Source: Ruminococcus sp. UBA1409 (GTDB lineage: Bacteria > Bacillota > Clostridia > Oscillospirales > Ruminococcaceae). Taken from it: a DNA stretch of 24,689 nucleotides. The notes under the pieces are model-generated. The model ran no database searches and was not told where the DNA came from. It saw only the letters and a program-made list of their open reading frames with translations. Shown piece after piece: positions 1 through 8,454 of this stretch (position 1 is the first letter of the stretch; the number at the start of each line of letters is the position of its first letter). The stretch covers positions 1 through 24,689 of the forward strand of contig DBPX01000013.1 of the NCBI GenBank assembly GCA_002305045.1, read 5' to 3'. The position numbers were made by a program, and so were the translations under genes.

Positions 1-50
1 AGGTTTTAGCTCGCAGAAGAGCAAAGGGTAGAGCAAGGCTCACTTACTAA
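1..50 (+). CDS. rpmH: 50S ribosomal protein L34, C-terminal fragment
   Basis: Only the last 16 codons are inside the window, read from base 3, ending in TAA at 48-50. The translation VLARRRAKGRARLTY is the typical basic C-terminus of ribosomal protein L34, a small protein of the large ribosomal subunit. The identity is supported by its position directly upstream of rnpA, as in nearly all bacteria. The start of the gene lies to the left of the window, and dnaA/oriC would be expected beyond it. Confidence 0.9.
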   Translation, partial: VLARRRAKGRARLTY

Positions 51-57
51 TTCTAAA

Positions 58-88
58 GGACCACAGGCATTTGTGGTCCATTATTTTT
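58..88 (+). terminator. hairpin with T-rich tail between rpmH and rnpA
   Basis: GGACCACA (58-65) pairs perfectly with TGTGGTCC (72-79), and the hairpin is followed by ATTATTTTTA. It sits 8 nt after the rpmH stop, so it probably makes a partial terminator that lowers rnpA transcription relative to rpmH. That role is inferred from position and shape only. Confidence 0.55.
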
Positions 89-114
89 AGATTCCGTCTT
101 AGAAGGAGGCTGCC

Positions 115-519
115 ATGCAAACTACCCTCTCATTAAAGGACAGAAGGGCTTTTTCCAGGCTCTACGGGAGGGGGAGGTTCGTCTCCTGCCGGGAGGTCAC
201 GGTCTACTATCTTAAAAACAGGCAGGGGCTTACCCGCCTGGGAGTCACCGCAGGAAAAAGGGTGGGAAACGCCGTCAAAAGAAACCGTGCCAAAAGGATA
301 ATTAAAAGCGCCTACAGGCTCTGCGAGGGCATAATTCCCAAGGGGTACGACTATGTTTTCGTCGCAAGACCTGATATCGACGGAAAAAAATCCACCCACA
401 TCGAGGAGTTTATAAGAAAAAGACTGGTTAAGGAGATTCTGAGCTCACAAAAGGAGCTAAGGGGTCGCAACGCTTCTGGCGGTCACAGGAAGAAAGGGTC
501 AAATGAAAAAAATAGCTGA
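115..519 (+). CDS. rnpA: ribonuclease P protein component
   Basis: This is the protein subunit of RNase P, which binds the catalytic RNA and helps it remove 5' leaders from pre-tRNAs in the cytoplasm. At 134 aa it is slightly longer than usual (about 110-125 aa), with a basic C-terminal tail. The diagnostic basic segment GNAVKRNRAKRIIKSAYR is at residues 51-68, and the N-terminal LSLKDRRAFSRLYGRG is the usual start of the fold. An AAGGAGG ribosome binding site at 102-108 fixes the ATG. The gene follows rpmH and its last 17 bases overlap yidD in another frame, which suggests coupled translation. Confidence 0.95.
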   Translation: MQTTLSLKDRRAFSRLYGRGRFVSCREVTVYYLKNRQGLTRLGVTAGKRVGNAVKRNRAKRIIKSAYRLCEGIIPKGYDYVFVARPDIDGKKSTHIEEFIRKRLVKEILSSQKELRGRNASGGHRKKGSNEKNS

Positions 520-790
520 GCTTCTTATCACCCTTTACAAGAGGCTTATTTCACCGCTTAAGCCTCGCTGCTGCAGATACTATCCCAGCTGCTCGACCTA
601 TGCTCTGGAGGCTGTAAGGCTTCACGGAGTCATAAAGGGCGGGATACTTGCCGTCTGGCGGATATTAAGGTGCAATCCCTACAGCAGGGGAGGAATAGAC
701 TATGTCCCAAAGAGCTTTAATCTTCTCTCGCTCAAAACAGGAGTCCCAAGAAGGCTTCACTCAGAAGCACGGCGTAAAAAAGGACTCTGA
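503..790 (+). CDS. yidD: membrane protein insertion efficiency factor YidD
   Basis: YidD is a small membrane-associated protein that assists YidC-dependent insertion of inner-membrane proteins. The 95-aa product shows the family signature: an amphipathic N-terminal stretch (LYKRLISPLKPRCCRYYPSCSTYALEA, residues 11-37) with cysteines at 23, 24 and 30, then GVIKGGILAVWRILRCNPYSRGGIDYVP (42-69) with Cys57. The start overlaps the end of rnpA by 17 bp, and the GGTC/AAGAAAGGG stretch just before the ATG lies inside rnpA. Its place between rnpA and yidC is the normal one. The last 20 or so residues are basic and not conserved. Confidence 0.93.
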   Translation: MKKIAELLITLYKRLISPLKPRCCRYYPSCSTYALEAVRLHGVIKGGILAVWRILRCNPYSRGGIDYVPKSFNLLSLKTGVPRRLHSEARRKKGL

Positions 791-866
791 CGGTAAAATT
801 AACTAAACTGTAGAAAATCCCGGTCAGCCGGACTGATGGTATATATTATCTGAAAGGAATGTAACT

Positions 867-2255
867 ATGGGGATTATTGCATGGCCGTTTGGCAAGCTGC
901 TCTGGCTCTGTTATGAAATTATAAGCAACTACGGATGGGCGCTGTTTCTGTTTTCGCTTCTTATAAAGCTGATTATGCTGCCCTCCTCCTGCAAGCAGCA
1001 GCTATCTATGGCTAAGACCCAGAAGCTGGGTCCCAAGCTCGAGCAGCTAAAGAAAAAGTACGCCAACAACAAGGAGAAGCTCAACGAGGCAACCATGGAG
1101 CTTTACAATCAGGAGAATGTCAACCCGATGGGAAGCTGTCTGCCGATGGTGCTGACGATGGTAATCCTTTTTGCCGTCGCCGAGGTTGTATACGCTCCTC
1201 TTTCCTATATAAGCGGGCTTCCCAAAGAAAAGATAGAGTCTGCTCAGACGGTGGTATATGATGTCTACACCGTCAGCTCTGCTGTAAAGAGCTATACCCA
1301 GTCTGAGGACGGCGCTAACACCGCCACGGTAGCAGGTCTTACCGCAGAGGGCAGGGATATCTACGAGGTCCTGACCGAGATTAAGGCGGATTCCTCCAAG
1401 GGAAAGGCCCTCCAGGATTACTCCGACGAGAGGCTCAGGGAGCTTTCCGATATACTTACCTCAAATCCCGGGATAGACGAGTATTTTACAAATCCCGAGA
1501 AGGTCTCCCAGAGGCTCCTTGCCGGAGGGGACAGCACAAGGCTTCAGCTCCTTATAATGTCCGCCTCGCAGGACTATCCCGCTATATTCGACCCCGAGGT
1601 CACCGAGTTCTGCTCCGAGTTTGACTATATCTTCCTTGGGGTTAATCTAGGGAGATATCCCAGCTGGAATTCGATTCTTGTGCTGATTCCGATAGTTTCG
1701 CTTGTTTTACAGCTGGCTATTACAGTTCTTTCACAGTATTATAGTAAGAAGAACGGGGGAGTTGTGCAAAAGGGCGCAATGGGAGCCATGCTCTACATCA
1801 GTCCGCTTATCTCCTTCTGGATAGCCTTTAGCTTCCCGGCAGGAATCGGTATCTACTGGATATTCCAGAGCATCCTGTCACTTTTGCAGACGGTGCTTTT
1901 AAACCTTTACTACAATCCTAAGAGGGTTGAGAGGCTTCTTGCCAAGGCGGAGTCCAAGGCGAAAAGAAAGCCCTCGCTCTATCAGATGGCCCTGGAGCAG
2001 CAAAGAAGTCAAGGCTCCAATCAGACTCTTAAGGAGGGTCCTGACGGCGAGGAGCCGAAGCTCTCCCGTGCGGAAAAGAAGGAGGCGCAAAGGCTTACTC
2101 TAAACGAGGCAAGGCGCCGCTATTCTGAAAAATACGGGGACGGCGAGATTTTAGAGGATACTAAAGCTCCTGACCAGAGCGACGGGGATGACGCCGTTTT
2201 GGAGGAGGCTAGGCGCCGCTACGCCGAAAAGTACGGGGACGCTCCCAAGCAGTAG
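867..2255 (+). CDS. yidC: membrane protein insertase YidC/Oxa1/SpoIIIJ family
   Basis: This insertase places proteins in the cytoplasmic membrane, alone or with SecYEG. The 462-aa product has a first core helix at about 23-39 with a basic residue (Lys34) where the groove arginine is expected, a charged cytoplasmic hairpin (about 45-85), a second helix (91-112), and then an unusually long extracytoplasmic stretch of about 150 residues (113-265). Three more helices follow (about 268-290, 304-324, 325-348; FPAGIGIYWIFQS is typical). The cytoplasmic tail is long and charged and ends in a duplicated 12-residue motif, EARRRY(S/A)EKYGD, at 414-425 and 447-458. No lipoprotein signal peptide is visible, unlike Bacillus SpoIIIJ. 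The ribosome binding site is AAAGGA about 8 nt before the ATG. Confidence 0.93.
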   Translation: MGIIAWPFGKLLWLCYEIISNYGWALFLFSLLIKLIMLPSSCKQQLSMAKTQKLGPKLEQLKKKYANNKEKLNEATMELYNQENVNPMGSCLPMVLTMVILFAVAEVVYAPLSYISGLPKEKIESAQTVVYDVYTVSSAVKSYTQSEDGANTATVAGLTAEGRDIYEVLTEIKADSSKGKALQDYSDERLRELSDILTSNPGIDEYFTNPEKVSQRLLAGGDSTRLQLLIMSASQDYPAIFDPEVTEFCSEFDYIFLGVNLGRYPSWNSILVLIPIVSLVLQLAITVLSQYYSKKNGGVVQKGAMGAMLYISPLISFWIAFSFPAGIGIYWIFQSILSLLQTVLLNLYYNPKRVERLLAKAESKAKRKPSLYQMALEQQRSQGSNQTLKEGPDGEEPKLSRAEKKEAQRLTLNEARRRYSEKYGDGEILEDTKAPDQSDGDDAVLEEARRRYAEKYGDAPKQ

Positions 2256-2358
2256 CCTCAGGCAGCCTATAAGGCCCTTTAATCTGTGAATAAACGGCGG
2301 GAAGCGACCTCATTACATCTTCTCAATCTTACGCCGTATAATAAAGGAGAGTTAAGAA

Positions 2359-3165
2359 ATGAAAGAGACTTTTACAGCCAAAACCGTAAACGAGGCTAAG
2401 GAGCTTGCAGCCGCTAGGTTCGGCGTGCCTCAGGAGAAAATCAGCTTTACTACGCTGGAGGAGCCTAAGAGGGGACTCTTCGGGGGTCTCAAGGGAGAGG
2501 CGGTCGTAGAGGCGGTTTACGAGATGTCCAAGCCGGAGCTTGCGGCAGACTATGTCAAAAGAGTTATCAAGGCGATGTCCGGCTCTGAGCCTAGCGTCGA
2601 AATAAGCGATATCGAGGGCGGCTCGCTGCTTGAAATCGACCCGTCCGCCGCAGATGTCATAATAGGCCGCCGTGGCGAGACTATAGACGCTATGCAGTAC
2701 CTTGCCTCCCTAGTCGCTAACAAGCACGACAAGGAGTATTACAGGCTCGCCCTTGACTGCGACGGCTTCAGGGACAGAAGAAAGGCTCAGCTTGAGGAGC
2801 TTGCAAAAAGGATGGCTCAGAAGGCAAAGAGAACCGGCAGAACGGTCTCCTTGGAGCCTATGAATCCCTACGAGAGAAGAATTATCCACTCGGTCGTCAC
2901 CGATATGGAGGGCGTAACCTCCAGGTCTATAGGGGACGAGCCGTACAGAAAGGTGCTCATAAGCTCCACCGAGAAAAGACCCTACAGGTCGGACTCTAAG
3001 GACCGTCAGGACAGGTCAAGAGGCGGCAGAAGGGGCAATCAGGGACGGCGCAGGGACTTCAAGGCAAGAAGCCTTGATATCTCCTCCTCCTTTGAGAAGG
3101 ACTACAGAAAGCCCAAGCCGGAGGATGAGCTGGGCAGCGGACTCTATTCAAAGATTGAGTTTTAA
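2359..3165 (+). CDS. jag: Jag/KhpB RNA-binding protein (Jag-N, KH, R3H)
   Basis: This cytoplasmic RNA-binding protein is associated in Firmicutes with cell division/elongation control and normally sits next to yidC. The three-part architecture is visible in its 268 aa: a Jag_N domain at about 1-55 (TAKTVNEAKELAAARFG, then EEPKRGLFGG), a type II KH domain at about 65-150 with the GRRG loop at 103-106, and an R3H domain around 169-190 (NPYERRIIHSVV). A basic, Arg/Gly-rich low-complexity tail (about 205-240) extends beyond R3H. It could add RNA affinity or be degraded or modified, but this is not known. The ribosome binding site AAAGGAGAG precedes the ATG. Confidence 0.94.
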   Translation: MKETFTAKTVNEAKELAAARFGVPQEKISFTTLEEPKRGLFGGLKGEAVVEAVYEMSKPELAADYVKRVIKAMSGSEPSVEISDIEGGSLLEIDPSAADVIIGRRGETIDAMQYLASLVANKHDKEYYRLALDCDGFRDRRKAQLEELAKRMAQKAKRTGRTVSLEPMNPYERRIIHSVVTDMEGVTSRSIGDEPYRKVLISSTEKRPYRSDSKDRQDRSRGGRRGNQGRRRDFKARSLDISSSFEKDYRKPKPEDELGSGLYSKIEF

Positions 3166-3169
3166 CCCC

Positions 3170-3206
3170 GTGCGAGATTGCCAGACCCGGCAGTCTCGCA
3201 CATTTT
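3170..3206 (+). terminator. strong intrinsic-type hairpin after jag
   Basis: GTGCGAGA (3170-3177) pairs with TCTCGCAC (3194-3201). The stem continues inward through a T-G wobble into TGCC/GGCA, giving about 13 pairs around a 6-nt loop, followed by ATTTTG. It lies 5 nt after the jag stop and 27 nt before mnmE. It may end or attenuate transcription between the two genes; the T tract is short, so read-through is likely. Confidence 0.6.
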
Positions 3207-3232
3207 GCACTAATTACCTTGGAGGTGCCACG

Positions 3233-4621
3233 ATGTCAGACTACAGGGCGGTCATTGCGGCTATAAGCACTCCGCCGGCTCCTGGAGGGCTTGCCGTCAT
3301 AAGACTCTCCGGCGAGGGCTGCTTCGAGCTTTCCGACAGGCTCTTTAAGCCTGCAAAAAGCCGTGAAAGAGGCGGAAGGCTGCCGTCTCAGATGGAGGGC
3401 TATAGCTGTCAGTACGGCTATGTTGTGTGCGAGGGACGGACAATTGATGATGTAATCCTCACCGCCTTTAAGGCTCCCGAGAGCTATACCGGCGAGGACA
3501 CAATTGAAATATCCTGCCATGGGGGACTATACCTTGCCCGCAGGATTTTAAGGCTCGCCGTATCCCTGGGGGCAAGCCCTGCCCAGCCGGGGGAGTTTAC
3601 AAGAAGGGCGCTTCTAAACGGAAAGCTGAGCCTTACGCAGGCGGAGGCTGTCATGGATATAATCGGAGCCGACGGCGAGGCAGCCCTAAGCAGCGCAAGG
3701 CTTATGCACTCGGGGGAGCTTGCAAAAAGGGTCGGAAAAATTAAGGATAGAATAGTATCGATTCTTTCCTCCCTTGCTGCCTGGTGCGACTATCCCGATG
3801 AGGACATACCGCTTCTTAGCAGGGAGTCGCTTGAAAAAAGCGTCGGGGAGGCGTCGGGTGAGATTAGCCAAATCCTTAATGACTACGACAACGGCAAAAT
3901 GTTAAAGGACGGTATTACAACTGTAATCGCAGGCAGACCGAATGTCGGGAAGTCCACACTTATGAACGCCCTTTTGGGCTACGAGAGAGCTATTGTCACC
4001 CCCTCGGCTGGGACTACCAGGGATGTTATCGAGGAGACTCTTGCCCTTGACGGGCTCAAGCTTCGGCTTACCGACACCGCCGGGCTCCGCCAGACTGAGG
4101 ACCCGGCTGAGAGCATCGGGATAAAAATGGCTAAGGACCGCCTTACCAGCGCTGAGCTTGTTTTAGCAGTTATTGACGGCTCCTCCCCCCTCACTCAGGA
4201 GGATAAGGACATCCTGGCAGAGCTTAAAACCCGTCCCGCAGTCGTCATAGTAAACAAGTCTGACCTCCCCTGCGAGGTAGACAAAGAGTATTTTAGCGGT
4301 GAAAATATACTCTTTGTATCAGCAAAGGCCGGCGAAGGACTCGAGCGCCTCCCCGATGTAATTCGGAAGCAGCTGAGTCTGCCAACCGTCGGAGCGAGGG
4401 ACGGCTCGGTCATCTATGTAAACGAAAGGCAGAGAAACCAGCTTGTGGAGGCTCAGAGACAGCTGGGAGCCGCACTTCAAGCTCTTTCACAGGGTGAAAC
4501 CCTCGACGCTGTCGGCATCTGCCTGGACCTTGCCGCAGAGGCTCTTTTGATTCTTAGCGGCGAAAGGGTCACAGATTCTGTGGTTGACGAGGTTTTTTCG
4601 AGGTTCTGCGTGGGGAAGTAG
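3233..4621 (+). CDS. mnmE: tRNA uridine-5-carboxymethylaminomethyl modification GTPase MnmE
   Basis: MnmE, with MnmG, adds a carboxymethylaminomethyl group to U34 of certain tRNAs, using folate-bound one-carbon units and GTP hydrolysis. I chose the ATG at 3233, behind TTGGAGGTG, because translation then begins MSDYRAVIAAISTPP, the conserved N-terminus; the frame remains open further upstream, but that part runs through jag. The 462-aa product has the N-terminal folate-binding domain (PGEFTRRALLNGKLSLTQAEAV, 119-140), a helical domain with an inserted G domain (GRPNVGKST 234-242, DTAG 281-284, NKSD 341-344) and the C-terminal Cys of FCVGK (458-462), which is important for activity in the family. 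All key motifs are intact. Confidence 0.96.
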   Translation: MSDYRAVIAAISTPPAPGGLAVIRLSGEGCFELSDRLFKPAKSRERGGRLPSQMEGYSCQYGYVVCEGRTIDDVILTAFKAPESYTGEDTIEISCHGGLYLARRILRLAVSLGASPAQPGEFTRRALLNGKLSLTQAEAVMDIIGADGEAALSSARLMHSGELAKRVGKIKDRIVSILSSLAAWCDYPDEDIPLLSRESLEKSVGEASGEISQILNDYDNGKMLKDGITTVIAGRPNVGKSTLMNALLGYERAIVTPSAGTTRDVIEETLALDGLKLRLTDTAGLRQTEDPAESIGIKMAKDRLTSAELVLAVIDGSSPLTQEDKDILAELKTRPAVVIVNKSDLPCEVDKEYFSGENILFVSAKAGEGLERLPDVIRKQLSLPTVGARDGSVIYVNERQRNQLVEAQRQLGAALQALSQGETLDAVGICLDLAAEALLILSGERVTDSVVDEVFSRFCVGK

Positions 4622-4892
4622 CGTATACTCTCTGTTATATCTCGCTGAATTATACTCAGAGTTTCCCATTCTCTTAATTTGTAACTTTACTATTTGAAAT
4701 ATTCTTTGATATTATACAGATTGTTTATTTTATGGCGTATTACTGTTTGTATTTTCTGGCTTGATTTATCTATTTGTAATATCCCGTACATCCTATATAT
4801 AAAGAGAGGATTTCGCCCTTCTCCTTGAGCGGATATTACAAACTGTGTTATTTCGCTTGGTTATACTAATTGTAAAGGTGGTCTTAGCTTAT
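4622..4892. other. AT-rich spacer between mnmE and mnmG
   Basis: These 271 bp hold no gene. Composition drops sharply: I count about 25% G+C in 4681-4800, against roughly half in the flanking genes. Short TTGTAA-type words recur (4680s, 4770s, 4870s, and ATTACAA near 4834). I found no good promoter, no DnaA box and no strong hairpin. The spacer ends in the mnmG ribosome binding site AAAGGTGG (4874-4881). Confidence 0.6.
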
Positions 4893-6752
4893 ATGGTTCT
4901 TGACAGCTTTGATGTGGTTGTTATCGGTGCGGGTCACGCCGGCGTGGAGGCGGCTCTTGCCAGTGCCAGGCTTGGTCTTAGGACGGCGGTCTTTACTATC
5001 TCGCTCGACCAGATTGCCAATATGCCCTGCAACCCCTCCATCGGCGGGACGGCCAAGGGCCATCTTGTCAGGGAGATTGACGCTTTGGGCGGGGAGATGG
5101 GCAGAGCCGCAGATGCCACCTTTTTACAGTCTCGGATGCTGAATCTTGGAAAGGGTCCTGCCGTTCACAGCCTTCGGGTCCAATCGGACAGGGTGATGTA
5201 TCACAGGTACATGAAGCAGGCTCTTGAGCGTCAGGCTGGGGTCTATATTATCCAGGGTGAGGTAGTCAAAATTTTAACTGACACGGATGGGGCGGTCAGC
5301 GGAGTTGTCACCTCCTTAGGCTGTGAGTACGCCTCCCGTGCCGCAATTATCTGCACCGGGACCTATTTAAAGGGCAGGATTTTTGTGGGCAGGACCTCCT
5401 ATGAGTCGGGACCTGATTCTACTCTGCCCTCCCGTGGTCTTTCGGACTGTCTTACTAGTATGGGCATCACCCTAAGGAGATTCAAGACGGGGACTCCCGC
5501 AAGAGTACACCGCCGCAGCATAGATTTTTCAAAGCTGGAGCGTCAGGACGGCGACGGTAAAATTACCCCGTTTTCCTTTGAAAACAATCTGCCGCTTGAA
5601 AATAAGGTCTCCTGCTATATCGGCTACACCAACGGTGATACTCATAAAATTATTCTTGACAACCTTGACCGTTCCCCACTTTTCTCCGGGGACATCGAGG
5701 GGACGGGTCCGAGGTACTGTCCGTCTATCGAGGACAAGGTGGTGCGCTTCTCGGATAAGCCGAGGCACCAGCTATTTGTCGAGCCGATGGGTCTTGACAC
5801 CGATGAATACTACTTGCAGGGAATGTCCTCCAGCTTGCCGGTTGATGTCCAGCTTAAAATGCTTCGCACCATCCCCGGGCTTGAGAGGGTGGAGATTATG
5901 CGAAACGCCTACGCTATCGAGTACGACTGCTGCGACTCGCTGGAGCTAAGGCCCACCCTCGAATTTAAGGCTCACCCCGGGCTTTACGGCGCCGGGCAGT
6001 TCAACGGCACCTCCGGCTACGAGGAGGCGGCGGCTCAGGGACTTGTCGCCGGGATCAATGCCGCCCTAAAGCTGAGCGGCAGGGAGGAGCTTGTTCTTGA
6101 GCGCTCCTCCTCATATATCGGGACGCTTATCGACGACCTTGTTACCAAGGGCGTAATGGACCCCTATCGGATGATGACAAGCCGGAGCGAGTATCGTCTG
6201 ATTCTTAGGCAGGACTCGGCGGACAGGCGGCTTACCCCAATCGGCTATCGGATAGGGCTTATTTCAAAGGAAAGATATGATAAGCTTATTAAAAAGCTGG
6301 ATGATATCAAGAGGGAAATTTCCCGTCTCGAATCGGCGACGGTGGGTCCAAGCGAGGGGCTTAACAGATATCTTGAGTCCTGCGGGACGGAGCCTATCTC
6401 AAACGGCACCACCCTTTCAAGGCTTTTGAGGCGTCCGCAGGTGAGCTATGAGGGGCTTTCGGTTGCCGACCCCGGGCGTCCTGAGCTTTCAGACGAGGTC
6501 AAAGAGCAGGTCGAGCTTGAAATCAAGTACGAGGGCTACATCAAGCTCCAGCTTGAGCAGGTCAGGCGTGCCAAGGCTCTTGAGGACACTCCGCTCCCCG
6601 AGGGAATCGACTACTCTAAGATTCGTGGGCTCAGGCTGGAAGCGGCTGAAAAGCTTGGGAAAATCATGCCGTGCAATCTCGGGCAGGCTGCTAGAATCAG
6701 CGGCGTGAATCCTGCGGATATTGCGGTTTTGAGCGTTTATTTGGAGCAATGA
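4893..6752 (+). CDS. mnmG: tRNA uridine-5-carboxymethylaminomethyl modification enzyme MnmG (GidA)
   Basis: This FAD-dependent partner of MnmE completes the cmnm5U34 modification of tRNA. The start at 4893 places AAAGGTGG 11 nt upstream and gives [21 protein letters not shown]; an in-frame ATG at 4845 would only add a hydrophobic, probably untranslated extension. The 619-aa length is normal. The dinucleotide-binding GAGHAG is at residues 12-17. Further family blocks are [54 protein letters not shown], the [25 protein letters not shown] region and the C-terminal helical domain that binds MnmE. The gene is followed by rsmG after 34 nt, so the two are probably one transcript. Confidence 0.97.
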   Translation: MVLDSFDVVVIGAGHAGVEAALASARLGLRTAVFTISLDQIANMPCNPSIGGTAKGHLVREIDALGGEMGRAADATFLQSRMLNLGKGPAVHSLRVQSDRVMYHRYMKQALERQAGVYIIQGEVVKILTDTDGAVSGVVTSLGCEYASRAAIICTGTYLKGRIFVGRTSYESGPDSTLPSRGLSDCLTSMGITLRRFKTGTPARVHRRSIDFSKLERQDGDGKITPFSFENNLPLENKVSCYIGYTNGDTHKIILDNLDRSPLFSGDIEGTGPRYCPSIEDKVVRFSDKPRHQLFVEPMGLDTDEYYLQGMSSSLPVDVQLKMLRTIPGLERVEIMRNAYAIEYDCCDSLELRPTLEFKAHPGLYGAGQFNGTSGYEEAAAQGLVAGINAALKLSGREELVLERSSSYIGTLIDDLVTKGVMDPYRMMTSRSEYRLILRQDSADRRLTPIGYRIGLISKERYDKLIKKLDDIKREISRLESATVGPSEGLNRYLESCGTEPISNGTTLSRLLRRPQVSYEGLSVADPGRPELSDEVKEQVELEIKYEGYIKLQLEQVRRAKALEDTPLPEGIDYSKIRGLRLEAAEKLGKIMPCNLGQAARISGVNPADIAVLSVYLEQ

Positions 6753-6786
6753 CGGCGTGGTACTGGCTCAAGGGAGGAGGTGTCGG

Positions 6787-7512
6787 ATGATGTCAACAGG
6801 TCAGCCGATTGATTTAAAAAGGCTGGAGGGCAGGCTCCTGTCCCTCGGTATTACATTGACCGAAGCTAAGCTTGATATGCTGTATCGCTACGCCGGGCTT
6901 TTGTGTGAGTACAACGAGCGGCTGAATCTCACCGCTATTACGGACCCCGAGGGTATCGAGGAAAAGCATTTTATAGACTCGATTCTGCCTCTAAAGCTAT
7001 TCGAGATTCCAAAGCATGCCAGCGTTATCGACATCGGGACGGGTGCGGGCTTTCCCGGAATCCCCTGGAAGATAGCGAGGGAGGATATTGACCTATGCTT
7101 ATTTGACAGCCTTAGAAAGAGGCTGGATTTTCTTCTTGCCGTGCTTAGCTCCCTGGGGCTTGAGGCGAGGCTTGTCCACGGGAGAGCCGAGGACTTCGGG
7201 AAAAAGGAGCTCCGTGAGAGCTTTGACATCGCCGTTGCAAGGGCGGTCGCCGGTCTCCCGGTTTTAAGCGAATACTGCCTGCCCTTTGTCAAGCCGGGCG
7301 GGGTGCTTGCTGCCCTCAAGGGTCCTGATATCGGCTTGGAGCTTGACTCGGCTAAAAACGCCATCAAGACCCTCGGCGGCAGAGTGGAGGATATAAAGGA
7401 GTACAGCCTTCCCTCCGGGGACAAAAGGACGCTCGTGGTTATAAAAAAGGCGTCAAAAACGCCTCCCGGCTATCCAAGACCCAGGAGCAGGATGCTTAAG
7501 AACCCTCTGTGA
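6787..7512 (+). CDS. rsmG: 16S rRNA (guanine527-N7)-methyltransferase RsmG (GidB)
   Basis: RsmG methylates N7 of G527 in 16S rRNA using S-adenosylmethionine. I set the start at the first of two adjacent ATGs (6787, 6790) because GGGAGGAGG (6772-6780) lies at the right distance; a GTG at 6757 is upstream of that site and less likely. The 241-aa protein matches the family length. It has NLTAITDPEGIEEKHFIDS (47-65) and the SAM-binding motif DIGTGAGFPGIP (82-93), followed by the Rossmann fold with VARAVAGLPVLSEYCLPFVKPGG. The gene closes the mnmG-rsmG unit and is followed by an intrinsic terminator. Confidence 0.95.
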   Translation: MMSTGQPIDLKRLEGRLLSLGITLTEAKLDMLYRYAGLLCEYNERLNLTAITDPEGIEEKHFIDSILPLKLFEIPKHASVIDIGTGAGFPGIPWKIAREDIDLCLFDSLRKRLDFLLAVLSSLGLEARLVHGRAEDFGKKELRESFDIAVARAVAGLPVLSEYCLPFVKPGGVLAALKGPDIGLELDSAKNAIKTLGGRVEDIKEYSLPSGDKRTLVVIKKASKTPPGYPRPRSRMLKNPL

Positions 7513-7519
7513 CGGGGCT

Positions 7520-7551
7520 TGCCCAAGGACATAGCTTCCTTGGGCATTTTT
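7520..7551 (+). terminator. intrinsic terminator after rsmG
   Basis: TGCCCAAGGA (7520-7529) and TCCTTGGGCA (7537-7546) form a perfect 10-bp stem with a 7-nt loop, followed by TTTTTA. It begins 7 nt after the rsmG stop codon and ends the mnmG-rsmG transcript. Confidence 0.85.
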
Positions 7552-8454
7552 ATGCCTTTTCGGAGGACTTGGGGCTTTAATATCCGAGATTCCTATCCCA
7601 AGACGGCTTTGGAGCGCTCGGTCGGCGGCATTGGGGGTAAATCACGGACCCGCCAACCTTTTGGCGCCTCGGGCTTAGGATTTACAGTGAGGAGGGCGTC
7701 TTTGGATGGGTGAAGCAGGGAATAGCTGCCTCCTGCCCGCCTCCGAGGCGCCAAACGGCGAGTCCCAGCCCCGGGGGTTAGGGACGGCTGGCGGGGAGCG
7801 GGTCACCCGTGCAGGGGGTAGAAGATGGCTTTCAGGGGATTTACCTCCTTATCTTTTTTCTAGGCTCAGGCAGCCGTCCCCCAGACAAAGCGGCGGAGGA
7901 TATCCTTTGCGGAGTTCCGGTCTTGAGTGCTGATATCCCTTAGGGCTGGGACAGGGCTGCAGCCCGCCCTAGTTAAAGCCGCATCCTCCCGGAGGCTCGT
8001 ATACTGTATAAAAACCAGTCATCCCGGGGTCATCGCCGGGCGGGCTGCAGCCAGGCGGGTCCCCCCGGAGGGTCTCCCGGCTTATGTAATTATGGCCCTC
8101 CCTGCGTGACTTCCGCCGCCTCCCGAGCGGATTTTCGGTCTTGGTTGGGAAATGTTCCATGTGGAACATTACATAGTCTCTTCTACGGCTGACTCCTTTG
8201 CCGGCTTTTTTCCTCCGGCTTTCGGCATCCCTCGGCAGGATTTTCTGGCGCATTGTCTCCTATCGTGCGGGACTTTGCCTTTATGTATGCCTAATGCTCG
8301 GATTCTGCGATATTTCAATCTGGAAATTTGTTGCAGGATATGCTATTATTGAGTCATCCAAAGCTATTTGACTCCGATACGCCGAAGCCTTAACGGGGGC
8401 GTCAGAGTTTTCAACAGCTTTTTGAACGGTCGTTGAAAAAAGGAGGACTCAAAA
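7552..8454. other. long gene-free region with three consecutive large hairpins
   Basis: About 900 bp lie between the rsmG terminator and noc. Frames here are short, have skewed composition and resemble no protein. Three long inverted repeats follow one another: 7660-7672 with 7743-7755 (13 bp perfect), 7781-7790 with 7871-7880 (10 bp), and 7955-7969 with 8038-8052 (15 bp). Each spans about 96-100 nt. The first can continue inward as GGAGGGC (7691-7697) with GCCCGCC (7735-7741), with one mismatch. The right part holds a parS-like site (8153-8168) and a more AT-rich noc leader (8281-8454). I did not recognise a known RNA class: no RNase P, SRP, tmRNA, T-box or riboswitch core. Confidence 0.6.
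8153..8168 (+). promoter_or_regulatory. parS-like ParB-binding site 1
   Basis: TGTTCCATGTGGAACA matches the bacterial parS consensus TGTTNCACGTGNAACA except for one base in the centre (T for C). The palindrome extends by AT on the left and TT on the right to about 20 bp. It lies about 290 bp upstream of noc and close to the expected origin, where ParB nucleates. Confidence 0.85.

Noticed and set aside
7051..7063. TTTCCCGGAA in rsmG resembling half a Noc-binding site
   Set aside because: It encodes the conserved GFPGIP SAM-binding motif, and the second half of the palindrome is missing.
7519..7933. Short plus-strand frames after rsmG (64 and 75 codons)
   Set aside because: They lie over the terminator and the long inverted repeats, have skewed Gly/Arg/Pro/Ser composition and no family resemblance.
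7969..8253. 94-codon minus-strand frame with MFHMEH, and similar frames around 9614-9848
   Set aside because: The MFHMEH/MFHVEH peptides are translations of the parS palindrome. The rest is basic, low in conservation, crosses the large hairpins and has no ribosome binding site.
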